From contig JAFXPL010000056.1 of NCBI GenBank assembly GCA_017527945.1, positions 1 through 18,592 on the forward strand: a stretch of DNA of 18,592 nt. Direction: 5' to 3'. Position 1 is the first letter of the stretch; every line of letters starts with the position of its first letter. Shown one piece after another: positions 1-6,423 of this stretch. The DNA comes from Bacteroidales bacterium. Lineage in GTDB: Bacteria; Bacteroidota; Bacteroidia; Bacteroidales; WCHB1-69. Under the pieces are notes generated by a model. It worked only from the letters and a program-made list of their open reading frames with translations, ran no database searches and had not been told where the DNA came from. Made by a program: the position numbers and the translations under genes.

Positions 1-1
1 C

Positions 2-391
2 CAGGACCGCACCATCTATGAGGACGCGTACATCTTCGCGCCCAACCTCCACCGCATGGAGCTGATGGCCTCGCGCGACTTCGAGAACTACGCCTCGCTC
101 TTCGAGCTGATGAAGAAGTTCCTGCAACCGCCCGACCTGCTCATCTACCTCAAGGCCGACGTGGAGACGCTCATCTCGCAGATCCTCAAGCGCGGGCGCG
201 CCTACGAAGGCGACATCAGCCTGTCTTATTTGGAGAATCTCAACAAGCTGTACAACAATTGGATAGACGGCTACGACGAGGGCAAGCTCCTCGTGGTGGA
301 TGTCAACAAGCTGAAGTTCGCCGAGCGTCCCGAGGATTTCGGTGTGATCATCGAGAAAATCGACACGGAACTGTACGGCCTGTTCAAATAA
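2..391 (+). CDS. Deoxynucleoside kinase, 3' part (5' end outside the window)
   Basis: This is the C-terminal ~129 residues of a deoxynucleoside kinase (P-loop dNK family), a cytoplasmic enzyme that phosphorylates deoxynucleosides in nucleotide salvage. Reading from base 2, the frame opens with QDRTIYEDAYIFAPNLH, which matches the family's DRS-type motif (here DRT) followed by its usual acidic YEDA segment. The Walker A loop lies upstream of the window. The lid-like segment QILKRGRAYEGDI and the C-terminal helix VIIEKIDTELYGLF follow, and the protein ends at TAA. The family is usually about 205 aa, so roughly 75 residues are missing. A second, divergent kinase of the same family lies at 9144-9785. 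Which deoxynucleoside it prefers cannot be read from the sequence. Confidence 0.88.
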   Translation, partial: QDRTIYEDAYIFAPNLHRMELMASRDFENYASLFELMKKFLQPPDLLIYLKADVETLISQILKRGRAYEGDISLSYLENLNKLYNNWIDGYDEGKLLVVDVNKLKFAERPEDFGVIIEKIDTELYGLFK

Positions 392-402
392 AACCACTGT
401 TG

Positions 403-446
403 GGACGTGATTCATCGCGTCCGAGTCAGCGATTTATCGCGTCCGA
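403..446. repeat. REP-like palindrome and 16-bp direct repeat between kinase gene and kdsB
   Basis: The short intergenic gap holds two copies of a 16-bp word, GATTCATCGCGTCCGA at 409-424 and GATTTATCGCGTCCGA at 431-446, differing at one base. The first copy is also half of an imperfect palindrome at 403-422 (GGACGTGAT then ATCGCGTCC with one G-T pairing). It resembles the dispersed short palindromic repeats seen between bacterial genes. No function can be assigned. Confidence 0.5.
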
Positions 447-459
447 AAAAAATGATTTT

Positions 460-1194
460 ATGAGAGATTACAATGTTTATGGAATCATCCCTGCGCGGTA
501 TGCCTCCACCCGTTTTCCCGGCAAGCCGCTGGCTTTGATCCAGGGCAAGCCGATGGTGCAGTGGGTGTATGAGCGCGTGCGGTCGTCGGAGGTCAGGGAC
601 TTGGCCGTGGCCACGGACGACGAGCGGATTGCCGACTGCGTGCGCGGCTTCGGCGGGGTGGCGGTGATGACCTCACCCGACCACGCCTCCGGCACCGACC
701 GCTGCGGCGAGGCGGCGCAGGCCTTCCGCCCTGATGACAACGATGTGATTATCAACATCCAGGGCGATGAGCCGTTCATCTCCCCGCGCGAAATCCACCT
801 CCTCGCGTCTGCCTTCGAGGATGCGGCGGTGCAAATTGCCACGTTGGTCAACCCGTTCAACGACACGGCCTTGCTGAACGACCCGAACGTGGTGAAAGTG
901 ACGAAAGCGAAAAATGGCAAGGTGTTGTATTTCAGTCGTTTGCCGATTCCGTATCTGCGCGTTGGCGGCACGGCTCCGCAACAGTACTATCGCCACATCG
1001 GCATCTATGCCTACCGCTACAGGGTGCTCAAGGAGATTGTGCAGCTGCCGACCTCCGAATTGGAGAACAGCGAAAAACTCGAACAGCTCCGCTGGCTTGA
1101 AAACGGCTACACGATTCGGGCGATAGAGTGTGATTATCAAGGAGTTGGGGTTGATACGCCGGAAGAGCTTCTTCGGTTGAGAATTGAGAGCTGA
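460..1194 (+). CDS. kdsB: 3-deoxy-manno-octulosonate cytidylyltransferase (CMP-Kdo synthetase)
   Basis: KdsB activates Kdo with CTP to CMP-Kdo, the donor for the inner core of lipopolysaccharide, in the cytoplasm. The 244-aa protein has the family's usual length (about 250). The N-terminal nucleotide-binding motif IIPARYASTRFPGKPL is at residues 9-24, and NIQGDEPFI around residues 99-107 carries the metal-binding Asp (D103). The segments YFSRLPIPY and YRHIGIYAYR, then a C-terminal EQLRWLENG, are also typical. I chose the ATG at 460 because it gives the canonical family start. The frame is open upstream to 259, but that part overlaps the kinase gene and looks non-coding. The last codons (RIES) lie at the edge of the AT-rich repeat array that starts at the stop codon. 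Confidence 0.95.
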   Translation: MRDYNVYGIIPARYASTRFPGKPLALIQGKPMVQWVYERVRSSEVRDLAVATDDERIADCVRGFGGVAVMTSPDHASGTDRCGEAAQAFRPDDNDVIINIQGDEPFISPREIHLLASAFEDAAVQIATLVNPFNDTALLNDPNVVKVTKAKNGKVLYFSRLPIPYLRVGGTAPQQYYRHIGIYAYRYRVLKEIVQLPTSELENSEKLEQLRWLENGYTIRAIECDYQGVGVDTPEELLRLRIES

Positions 1195-1249
1195 GAATTT
1201 AGAATTTAGAGCTAAGAGCTTAGAACTTAGAACTAAGAACTTAGAATTT
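1194..1249 (+). repeat. 7-bp tandem array directly after kdsB
   Basis: Eight adjoining 7-bp units start on the last base of the kdsB stop codon: AGAATTT twice, AGAGCTA, AGAGCTT, AGAACTT, AGAACTA, AGAACTT and AGAATTT. More degenerate GAATT/GAGAATT-rich sequence continues from 1250 to the next start codon at 1322. The unit length is not a multiple of three and the array is not coding. Its 14-mer ACTAAGAACTTAGA (1232-1245) recurs, inverted, at 5831-5844. Confidence 0.8.
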
Positions 1250-1321
1250 CGGATTGAGAATTTTGAAATGAGGGTCGGGAATCGAGAGTTTTGAATTGAG
1301 AATTACGAATTAGAAATTAGA

Positions 1322-2737
1322 ATGATAGAATACATACTCAGAACTTTGCAGCGTGAGGGGCGCGTTTTTATTGAACGACTCGGCTCGTTCAGTACGCGGT
1401 TGAGACATGCCGAGATTGAAAACGGCACGATTTATCCTCCTCGTTATGAAGTGGTTTTCTCGTCTGAAGAGAGCGAGGAGAACAACTTCGCGTTGGCCAA
1501 TCAGGTCAGCCGTGACAGTCAGTGCCTGATCACCGAGGCCAACGAGCGAATCACGGCGTGGGTGGGTGAGCTGCTCACCGCTCTCCAGCACAACAAGTCG
1601 GTCTCCTACGAAGGCTTCGGGACGTTCATGCTCGACAAGAAAGGGAACCTCGCCTTCGAGAGCGATTTCATCCCGCAGTTGAATTCTCAATTTGAGGGGA
1701 TGGATGCCATCAACTTGAACCATCTCGACGTTGAACCCGAACCCGAACCCGAACCCGTTGCGGTGCCTGTGCCTGAGCCTGTTGCCGAATCGGAGCCTGT
1801 TGCCGAACCCGAGCCCGTTGTTGAACCTGAGCCTGTTGCCGAACCTGAACCCGTTGCCGAACCCGAGCCTGTTGCCGAACCCGAGCCTGTTGCCGAACCC
1901 GAGCCTGTTGCCGAACCCGAGCCTGTTGCCGAACCCGAGCCTGTTTCCGAACCCGAGCTTGTTGCCGAATCTGAGCCTGTTGCCGAACCGGAGCCTGTTG
2001 CCGAACCCGAGCCTGTTGCCGAACCGGAGCCTGTTGCCGAACCCGAGCCCGTTGTCGAACCTGAGCCTGTTGCCGAACCTGAGCCCGTTGTTGAACCTGA
2101 GCCTGTTTCGGAATCCGAGGACAGCAAGGGCGCGGTTTCTCTTGTTGATGAGGATGATGAGGAAGAAGAGGATGATGAGGAGGATGAGGACGATGAGAAG
2201 CCGAAACGTCATTGGGCGTGGTTGTGGTTGCTGTTGCTGGTGTTCGTTGTGGCGGGCGTGCTCGGTTTCGTCTTCCGGGACAAGCTGAAGGACGCTTTCC
2301 GGCAGTGGAAGGAGCGGAAACAGCCGGTGGAGCAGGTGCAGACGGAGCCGGAAACGCAGGATGAGACTGCGGTGCCGTATGAGGAGCCGCTTGTTGAGCC
2401 GGAGACTCCGGAGACAGCGGAAACCGTTGAGCCGGCCGAACCGGAAACTGTCGAGCCACAGAAAGCGGCTCCGGCAGCCTTCAAGCAAACCGCCGACGGC
2501 AAGTATGACTACATCCGTTTCGAGCAGGGGCGCTATTACGCGATTGCGGGCAGTTTTCTGGGCGAGGCTGACGTGGAGCGGCACATCCGCCAGAAACGCC
2601 TCGATCAATATGACCCGAAAATCGTGGTGCAGGACGGCAGGAAGAACCTGCGTGTCTGTATCGGCGTGTTCGACACCGAGGAGGAGGCCGAGTCCTTCGC
2701 CAAGGGCGTGAATCCGTCGTATTGGGTGTTGAAGTGA
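1322..2737 (+). CDS. HU/CCDC81-like and SPOR domain membrane protein with hexapeptide repeats
   Basis: This 471-aa protein combines four parts. Residues 1-130 look like the two HU/CCDC81-type domains found in Bacteroidota SPOR proteins ([21 protein letters not shown]; then [20 protein letters not shown]). Residues 138-266 are a Pro/Glu-rich spacer with 19 tandem PVAEPE-type hexapeptides. After an acidic run and KPKRH, residues 298-318 form one membrane helix. Residues 400-470 form a SPOR domain ([18 protein letters not shown] ... [22 protein letters not shown]). SPOR domains bind peptidoglycan stripped of stem peptides at division sites, so the C-terminus should be periplasmic and the HU part cytoplasmic. 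This topology is inferred. HU folds bind DNA in classical members, but DNA binding is unproven here. The ATG at 1322 sits in repeat sequence. pssA follows after 34 bp. Confidence 0.88.
   Translation: MIEYILRTLQREGRVFIERLGSFSTRLRHAEIENGTIYPPRYEVVFSSEESEENNFALANQVSRDSQCLITEANERITAWVGELLTALQHNKSVSYEGFGTFMLDKKGNLAFESDFIPQLNSQFEGMDAINLNHLDVEPEPEPEPVAVPVPEPVAESEPVAEPEPVVEPEPVAEPEPVAEPEPVAEPEPVAEPEPVAEPEPVAEPEPVSEPELVAESEPVAEPEPVAEPEPVAEPEPVAEPEPVVEPEPVAEPEPVVEPEPVSESEDSKGAVSLVDEDDEEEEDDEEDEDDEKPKRHWAWLWLLLLVFVVAGVLGFVFRDKLKDAFRQWKERKQPVEQVQTEPETQDETAVPYEEPLVEPETPETAETVEPAEPETVEPQKAAPAAFKQTADGKYDYIRFEQGRYYAIAGSFLGEADVERHIRQKRLDQYDPKIVVQDGRKNLRVCIGVFDTEEEAESFAKGVNPSYWVLK
1778..2119 (+). repeat. 19 x 18-bp in-frame tandem repeat inside the SPOR protein gene
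   Basis: Nineteen adjoining 18-bp units, consensus CCTGTTGCCGAACCCGAG, encode PVAEPE with variants [18 protein letters not shown] and PVAESE. Many neighbouring copies are identical (units 6-9), which suggests recent slippage or recombination. Units are whole codons, so copy-number change keeps the reading frame. Because of this repeat, long open frames also appear on the opposite strand; these are artefacts. Confidence 0.97.
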
Positions 2738-2796
2738 GTTTAGTGAGTTTAGTGAGTTTAGTAAGATTAGAATGATTAGTAAGATTAGTATGATTA
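2734..2796 (+). repeat. 9-bp tandem array spanning a stop codon and the pssA start codons
   Basis: Seven 9-bp units in strict register: GTGAGTTTA three times, then GTAAGATTA, GAATGATTA, GTAAGATTA and GTATGATTA. The first unit holds the TGA stop (2735-2737) of the upstream gene. Units five and seven hold in-frame ATG codons (2772 and 2790) for pssA, so the array encodes the first residues of PssA (MISKISMIS). Confidence 0.9.
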
Positions 2797-3515
2797 GTGT
2801 GAAAGCTCATATTCCCAATACGTTGACCTGTTTGAACCTGGTCTGCGGGTGTTTTTCGACCATGTCTTCGCTGAACGGCAACCTGACGCTTGCGGCGGTG
2901 TGGATTGTGGTGGCGGCGGTTTTCGATTTCTGCGACGGGCTTAGCGCACGTCTGCTGCATGTCACTTCCGAAATCGGCAAGGAGTTGGATTCGCTTTCCG
3001 ACGTGGTCTCCTTTGGGGTCGCGCCTACGATGATTGTCTATAAGTGGCTGACTATTTGCTATTTCCAGATGTCGCCTGCGGTGCAGACACCGTTCGTTTT
3101 CCTGCTGTCGTACGGGGTTTTCTTGGTGCCGGCGTTGTCGGCGGTGCGCTTGGCGCGCTTCAATCTCGACACGAAGCAGACGGAGAACTTCATCGGGATG
3201 CCCACGCCGGCGAACGCGCTGTTCCTCGGCTTCATCCCGAATGCCGCCGAGCATATCGCCATTCTCAACAACTACTGGGTGGTGTTGCTTTTCGCCATTT
3301 TCTTCGCCGTGCTGTTGGTCAGCCCTATCAATATGATCTCCTTGAAATTCAAGGACTTCTCATTCAAACCGATGAATATTGCCCGTTATCTCATCCTGTT
3401 GGTTGGCATCATTCTGTTCATTGTTTTCAGGTTGGGCTCGTTCCCGTTGATTATCTTCGGCTACCTGCTCATCTCTATTTTTTATCATACCTTGACGAAT
3501 TTGGAAGTGTTATGA
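2772..3515 (+). CDS. pssA: CDP-diacylglycerol-serine O-phosphatidyltransferase
   Basis: PssA transfers phosphatidyl from CDP-diacylglycerol to L-serine at the inner membrane, giving phosphatidylserine, the precursor of phosphatidylethanolamine. The 247-aa protein has the full CDP-alcohol phosphatidyltransferase signature: D52-x2-D55-G56-x2-A59-R60-x8-G69-x3-D73-x3-D77. Several hydrophobic helices surround it (for example AAVWIVVAAVFDF, TPFVFLLSYGVFLVPAL and YLILLVGIILFIVF). The N-terminal HIPNTLTCLNLVCG is the usual family start, so the preceding ~12 residues come from the 9-bp repeat and translation could begin at ATG 2772 or 2790. The stop overlaps the next start in ATGA. Its substrate is made by CdsA, encoded at 17925 in this window. 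Confidence 0.95.
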   Translation: MISKISMISVKAHIPNTLTCLNLVCGCFSTMSSLNGNLTLAAVWIVVAAVFDFCDGLSARLLHVTSEIGKELDSLSDVVSFGVAPTMIVYKWLTICYFQMSPAVQTPFVFLLSYGVFLVPALSAVRLARFNLDTKQTENFIGMPTPANALFLGFIPNAAEHIAILNNYWVVLLFAIFFAVLLVSPINMISLKFKDFSFKPMNIARYLILLVGIILFIVFRLGSFPLIIFGYLLISIFYHTLTNLEVL

Positions 3516-4099
3516 AATATCAGTCTTTAGCTTTGTATTGCGGCTCCTCCACGGGGAACAATCCGGCATACGCGGAGGAGGCGGCGCGTTTCGGGGAGAT
3601 GTGCGCCCGGAAATCGCTGACGTTGTATTATGGCGGCGGCTCTATCGGATTGATGGCGGCGGCTGCGAATGCCGCACTCAGTCACGGCGGCCGTGTCATC
3701 GGGGTGGCACCCGACTTCTTCACGAAAGGGACGGTGTTGTCCACTAACCTCACGGAAATGGTGTTGGTGAAGACCATGAGCGAGCGTAAGCAGTTGTTGG
3801 AGCAGCGGGCGGACGCGTTTGTCGTCTTCCCCGGCGGGTACGGTACGATGGACGAGCTTTTCGAGATGATTACCGACGCGCAGCTGGGTATGCATTTCAA
3901 ACCGATAGCCGTGTATAACTACTTGGGGTACTATGACTTGTTAATCAAGCAGTTGGATAAGTTTTTGGAGGAAGGCTTCCTGAGACCTTTCCATCACAGT
4001 TTGCTAATTACGGCCGAGAACTTGGAGGAATTGTTTGCGAAGTTAGACGCTTACGAGAACACCAACGACCATACCTGGCTGGAGAAAATCAAACATTAA
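3512..4099 (+). CDS. LOG family protein (TIGR00730-type Rossmann fold, putative nucleoside 5'-monophosphate phosphoribohydrolase)
   Basis: This 195-aa protein is of the LYSINE DECARBOXYLASE-like/LOG family. Characterised members release the base from cytokinin riboside 5'-monophosphates, and some bacterial members act on AMP-like nucleotides. The motifs are complete: GGGSIGLM (41-48), SERK with Arg92, and PGGYGTMDELFE (107-118) with the catalytic Glu115. 'Lysine decarboxylase' in older annotations is a misnomer. The start ATG overlaps the pssA stop by 4 nt (ATGA), so the two are probably translationally coupled. The frame is open well upstream, but that part overlaps pssA and the family start matches MKYQSLALYCGSS. 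The true substrate in this organism is unknown. Confidence 0.9.
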   Translation: MKYQSLALYCGSSTGNNPAYAEEAARFGEMCARKSLTLYYGGGSIGLMAAAANAALSHGGRVIGVAPDFFTKGTVLSTNLTEMVLVKTMSERKQLLEQRADAFVVFPGGYGTMDELFEMITDAQLGMHFKPIAVYNYLGYYDLLIKQLDKFLEEGFLRPFHHSLLITAENLEELFAKLDAYENTNDHTWLEKIKH

Positions 4100-4111
4100 A
4101 ACCTTGGCATT

Positions 4112-5269
4112 ATGTTATTTAAAGATGTCTTAGTAGATAAAGACCTCAAACAGCGACTCATAGACTTGGCGCGCGAGGGACGGTCACCCCACGCCCAGTT
4201 CTTCCTTGCGCAGCCGGGCAGCCATGCACTTGCGCTGGCGGTCGCCCTCGGGCAGTACCTGTGTTGCGAGAATCCGGGGGAGCACGATTCCTGTGGGGAG
4301 TGCCCGTCATGCAAGCAGTTCGACAAGCTGTCGCACCCCGACCTGCACCTCTATTTCCCCAATTGCACCACGAAATCGGTGAAAAAGGACCCCGAATCCT
4401 CCCTGCTCCTCAATGAGTTCAAGGAATACGTTTTTTCCAATGATTATCATGTGGACATCAATGGTTGGTTAAACATTTTGGATGGCGAGAACAAACAGGC
4501 TTTGATAAACACACGCGATTGCTCTGACATTCTTTACCAAAACAGCCTTCGTTCGCATCAGGACGGCTACAAGGTATATGTGCTCTGGTGTGTTGACCGG
4601 CTGTATCGCGACGCGGCACCGAAGCTGTTGAAAACGTTGGAGGAGCCGGAAGGCCGGTCGGTCTTCTTCTTGATTTCAGAGGAACCGGACAAGATTTTGA
4701 ACACCATTCTGTCGCGTACACAGCTGGTGCGGATTCCTCGGCTGTCTGACGCGGATATTGCGCAGCGGTTGCAGGAAAAGTTCCCGGGACTCTCTTCGGA
4801 GGAGGTGACCGACATTGCCATCTTGGCGGACGGCAACTACAACCGGGCTGTGCACATCGCCACCGACAACGAGGATCAGGCGGAACTGCTGCGTCATTTC
4901 GACGCCTTTTTTGGCAGTGCCGTCGCGCTGGCTCACCGCAAGGCGCTTCCGGAGGTGAATTATGAGGAGATTCAGGATGTCATCGCGCAGGTGGTGGCCA
5001 AGGGGCGCGAATATCAAAAGCAGTTCATGCAGACCATTTTCCGGATGCTGCACAACATGCTGCGGATGACCATGCCCAATCCCGGAGACTTGCGGGTGAC
5101 GCATCAGGAGCGGGCCATTCTCGACAAATACCGAGGCATTTTAAGATTGAAACAGCTTTCCGTGATTTCGGAACTGTGCAACACGGCCGCCTACCATATT
5201 TCCCGGAATGGCAACACTTCGCTCGTTCTGACGGATTTATACTTCCAGATTTCCCAAAACGTAGCTTAG
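4112..5269 (+). CDS. holB: DNA polymerase III delta' subunit (clamp loader)
   Basis: This 385-aa protein is a clamp-loader ATPase-fold subunit (delta'-like; some Bacteroidota annotations say delta). The fold's P-loop position reads AQPGSHALALA, which lacks GKT, as expected for delta', which does not hydrolyse ATP. A Cys4 zinc module is visible: C52-x8-C61-x2-C64-x2-C67 (CENPGEHDSCGECPSCKQF). The later segments KLLKTLEEPEGRSVFFLISEEP and ILSRTQLVRIP match the Walker B/sensor region and the SRC-like motif (here SRT). It starts 12 nt after the LOG gene, so it probably sits in the same transcript. Its last bases overlap by 4 nt with a possible minus-strand coding segment ending at 5266. Confidence 0.9.
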   Translation: MLFKDVLVDKDLKQRLIDLAREGRSPHAQFFLAQPGSHALALAVALGQYLCCENPGEHDSCGECPSCKQFDKLSHPDLHLYFPNCTTKSVKKDPESSLLLNEFKEYVFSNDYHVDINGWLNILDGENKQALINTRDCSDILYQNSLRSHQDGYKVYVLWCVDRLYRDAAPKLLKTLEEPEGRSVFFLISEEPDKILNTILSRTQLVRIPRLSDADIAQRLQEKFPGLSSEEVTDIAILADGNYNRAVHIATDNEDQAELLRHFDAFFGSAVALAHRKALPEVNYEEIQDVIAQVVAKGREYQKQFMQTIFRMLHNMLRMTMPNPGDLRVTHQERAILDKYRGILRLKQLSVISELCNTAAYHISRNGNTSLVLTDLYFQISQNVA

Positions 5270-5525
5270 TTTTCGGGTTCGGGGACGCTTAGGTAGCCGA
5301 CCCATTGCTGGTGAAGATCCGAAGGGTTCAGTTTGCATACGACGAAGATGCTGTCGGTGGAGTAGTGGTAGGCATTCCGGATGAATTTCCGAGACCGTGT
5401 CACCGCTGGCGTGTTCTGACCGTGAGACCGACAACATCCGGTGTCAACCTTGACAGCTTCGCATCTGAAGCCTTGCTGTGGTGGAAGACCGACCGAAAAA
5501 GTACGGGTTTTTCAGCGGGCTCCAT
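5266..5525 (-). pseudogene. Possible small minus-strand gene with a -1 frameshift; function unknown
   Basis: No intact gene fits this stretch, but two minus-strand frames look coding. The first starts at ATG 5525 and runs 41 residues (MEPAEKPVLFRSVFHHSKAS ...) to TGA at 5402-5400. The second frame, one base back, is open from about 5512 and ends at TAA 5268-5266 with a protein-like tail (FIRNAYHYSTDSIFVVCKLN, then LHQQWVGYLSVPEPEN). By hand count, GC at third codon positions is about 73% in that second frame over 5266-5402, against about 38% in the third frame. This supports coding plus a frameshift somewhere between 5402 and 5512. A run of five T lies at the start of that overlap. I recognise no family. 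Two hairpins also lie here, so a structured RNA is the alternative. Confidence 0.4.
5442..5455. other. Near-perfect palindrome TGTCAA-CC-TTGACA
   Basis: The 14-bp sequence TGTCAACCTTGACA is an inverted repeat with a 2-base centre. Next to it on the minus strand is a second hairpin (GCTTC / GAAGC with a 6-base loop, about 5456-5471). It could be an operator or an RNA stem, or it could be chance within the possible broken gene. No function is supported. Confidence 0.35.
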
Positions 5526-5539
5526 TTTAAACTACGCTG

Positions 5540-5547
5540 CAAAGTTA
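5540..5547 (-). promoter_or_regulatory. Candidate -7 box upstream of the 5525 start
   Basis: On the minus strand TAACTTTG matches the Bacteroidota -7 consensus TAnnTTTG and lies 14 nt before the ATG at 5525. A TTG lies upstream at 5571-5573, but the spacing (23) is longer than the usual 18-20. The tRNA terminator just upstream makes a separate promoter necessary if this region is transcribed. Confidence 0.4.
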
Positions 5548-5590
5548 CATATTATATATATGTAGGAATCCAACTGTTTATAAAATGTTG

Positions 5591-5621
5591 AAAAAAAAAG
5601 AGATCTCCTTGCGGAAATCCC
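5591..5621 (-). terminator. Intrinsic terminator after tRNA-Val
   Basis: On the minus strand GGGATTTCC (5621-5613), loop GCAA (a GNRA tetraloop) and GGAGATCTC form a 9-bp stem with two G-U pairs, followed by nine T. It lies 10 nt past the tRNA 3' end and is a textbook Rho-independent terminator. Confidence 0.88.
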
Positions 5622-5631
5622 TTTTCGTTCG

Positions 5632-5706
5632 TGGGAACTACTAGATTCGAACTAGTGACCCTCTGCTTGTAAGGCAGATGCTCTAAACCAACTGAGCTAA
5701 GCTCCC
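5632..5706 (-). tRNA. tRNA-Val (anticodon TAC)
   Basis: The minus strand folds into a 75-nt cloverleaf. The acceptor stem is GGGAGCT paired with AGTTCCC (one G-T pair), with discriminator A. The D arm is AGCTCAGTTGGTTTAGAGC. The anticodon arm is TCTGC-CTTACAA-GCAGA with anticodon TAC, and the T arm is ACTAG-TTCGAAT-CTAGT. CCA is not encoded, so it must be added afterwards. The gene stands alone, with its own promoter and terminator. I saw no repeat of its 3' end that would mark an integrated element. Confidence 0.97.
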
Positions 5707-5722
5707 TGCCAAAATTGCGCGG

Positions 5723-5751
5723 CAAAGATACACTTTTTTTCGATTCCCCAA
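5723..5751 (-). promoter_or_regulatory. Bacteroidota-type promoter of tRNA-Val
   Basis: On the minus strand TTG (5751-5749), an 18-nt spacer and TATCTTTG (5730-5723) match the Bacteroidota -33/-7 promoter. The tRNA 5' end lies 16 nt after the -7 box. Confidence 0.75.
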
Positions 5752-5791
5752 ACAGTGTCGATGATTTTTTGATCCAAAGCCCTGAGTTCAA

Positions 5792-5847
5792 GGTTTAGGA
5801 GGTTTAGGAGGTTTAAGTTCTTAGTCTAAGTCTAAGTTCTTAGTCTA
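5792..5847. repeat. Degenerate tandem repeats abutting the 3' end of the beta-barrel gene
   Basis: On the + strand GGTTTAGGA occurs twice in tandem with a partial third copy (5792-5818). Two copies of AAGTTCTTAGTCTA follow (5815-5828 and 5834-5847). The last copy contains the stop codon of the minus-strand gene at 5845. CTAAGTTCTTAG is itself an inverted repeat, and the 14-mer at 5831-5844 is the reverse complement of one in the array after kdsB. The rest of 5752-5791 shows nothing recognisable. Confidence 0.75.
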
Positions 5848-6423
5848 GAAGATGACGCCGGCGCTGATGCCGACGTATTGCGGTTTCTGTCCGTCCTGGT
5901 TCCTGAAGAAGTAGTGGAAGGAGTAGCGGTAATCGACGCCCACGGTGATGAAGCCGAATCGGAAGTCGAAGCCGGTGGTGAGCAATGTCCAGTGCGGCTC
6001 GAAGGTGGCCTTGGAATAGCCCAGGGTGTTGTCGGTGACCTTCAGCAGCGGCTGGTAGGCCACGCCGAGATAGGGCTGGAACGCGATCTTTTTGGTGATT
6101 TTCACGTCGCCCACCGCGCGGATGGGAATGACCAAGTAGCGGTTCTCCACCATGTCGTCCATCGTCTCGCCGGTGGGCAGCGTGTAGGTGAAGTGGTTCT
6201 TGAAATACTGATATCCCAGTCCGATTTCGCCATAAACGTATTGTCCCGCGCGGAAATATCCTCCGAAGTGGACGGTCCGCGTGGAGGTGAGGTGGTCGTC
6301 CGGGGTATAGTCGCGGTTAAGGGCAAACTGCGTCGAGACCCGGAACCCGAACTGATACCACTTTTGGGCGTGAGTTGTGGTGATAAATGCTGTTAAAGCA
6401 ATGACTATTAATAATTTACGCAT
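5845..6423 (-). CDS. Outer-membrane beta-barrel protein (porin-like, unknown function)
   Basis: This 192-aa protein begins with a signal peptide (MRKLLIVIALTAFITTTHAQ, probable cleavage near residue 19). It continues as alternating hydrophobic/polar strands rich in aromatic residues (WYQFGFRVSTQFAL, YVYGEIGLGYQYF, AFQPYLGVAYQPLL and FRFGFITVGVDYRYSFHYFF), ending in a typical C-terminal strand, YVGISAGVIF. This pattern fits the small 8-10 stranded outer-membrane beta-barrel families common in Bacteroidota. The cargo or role is not apparent. The start codon shares a base with the pth stop (TAATG), so its translation is probably coupled to pth. Its stop codon lies inside a short repeat. Confidence 0.78.
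   Translation of the reverse strand: MRKLLIVIALTAFITTTHAQKWYQFGFRVSTQFALNRDYTPDDHLTSTRTVHFGGYFRAGQYVYGEIGLGYQYFKNHFTYTLPTGETMDDMVENRYLVIPIRAVGDVKITKKIAFQPYLGVAYQPLLKVTDNTLGYSKATFEPHWTLLTTGFDFRFGFITVGVDYRYSFHYFFRNQDGQKPQYVGISAGVIF

Noticed and set aside
259..459. Upstream extension of the kdsB frame
   Set aside because: It overlaps the kinase gene in another frame, is Arg-rich and lies before the conserved KdsB N-terminus at 460.
1778..2119. Regular 18-bp repeats as a possible CRISPR array
   Set aside because: The units adjoin without spacers, are in frame with a clear protein and encode PVAEPE. There are no cas genes.
1310..2608. Antisense frames with [11 protein letters not shown] or GSATGSGS repeats
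   Set aside because: These are the reverse reading of the 18-bp repeat of the SPOR-protein gene, which stays open in several frames because the repeat contains no stop.
3044..3511. Upstream extension of the LOG-family frame
   Set aside because: It lies wholly inside pssA in a different frame, and the family start is at 3512.
5237..5437. Third minus-strand frame (66 codons) across 5237-5437
   Set aside because: Hand-counted third-position GC is only about 38% in its downstream part. The frame ending at 5266 fits coding composition much better.
5632..5706. tRNA-Val as an integration site for a mobile element
   Set aside because: No integrase gene and no second copy of the tRNA 3' end were seen within the window.
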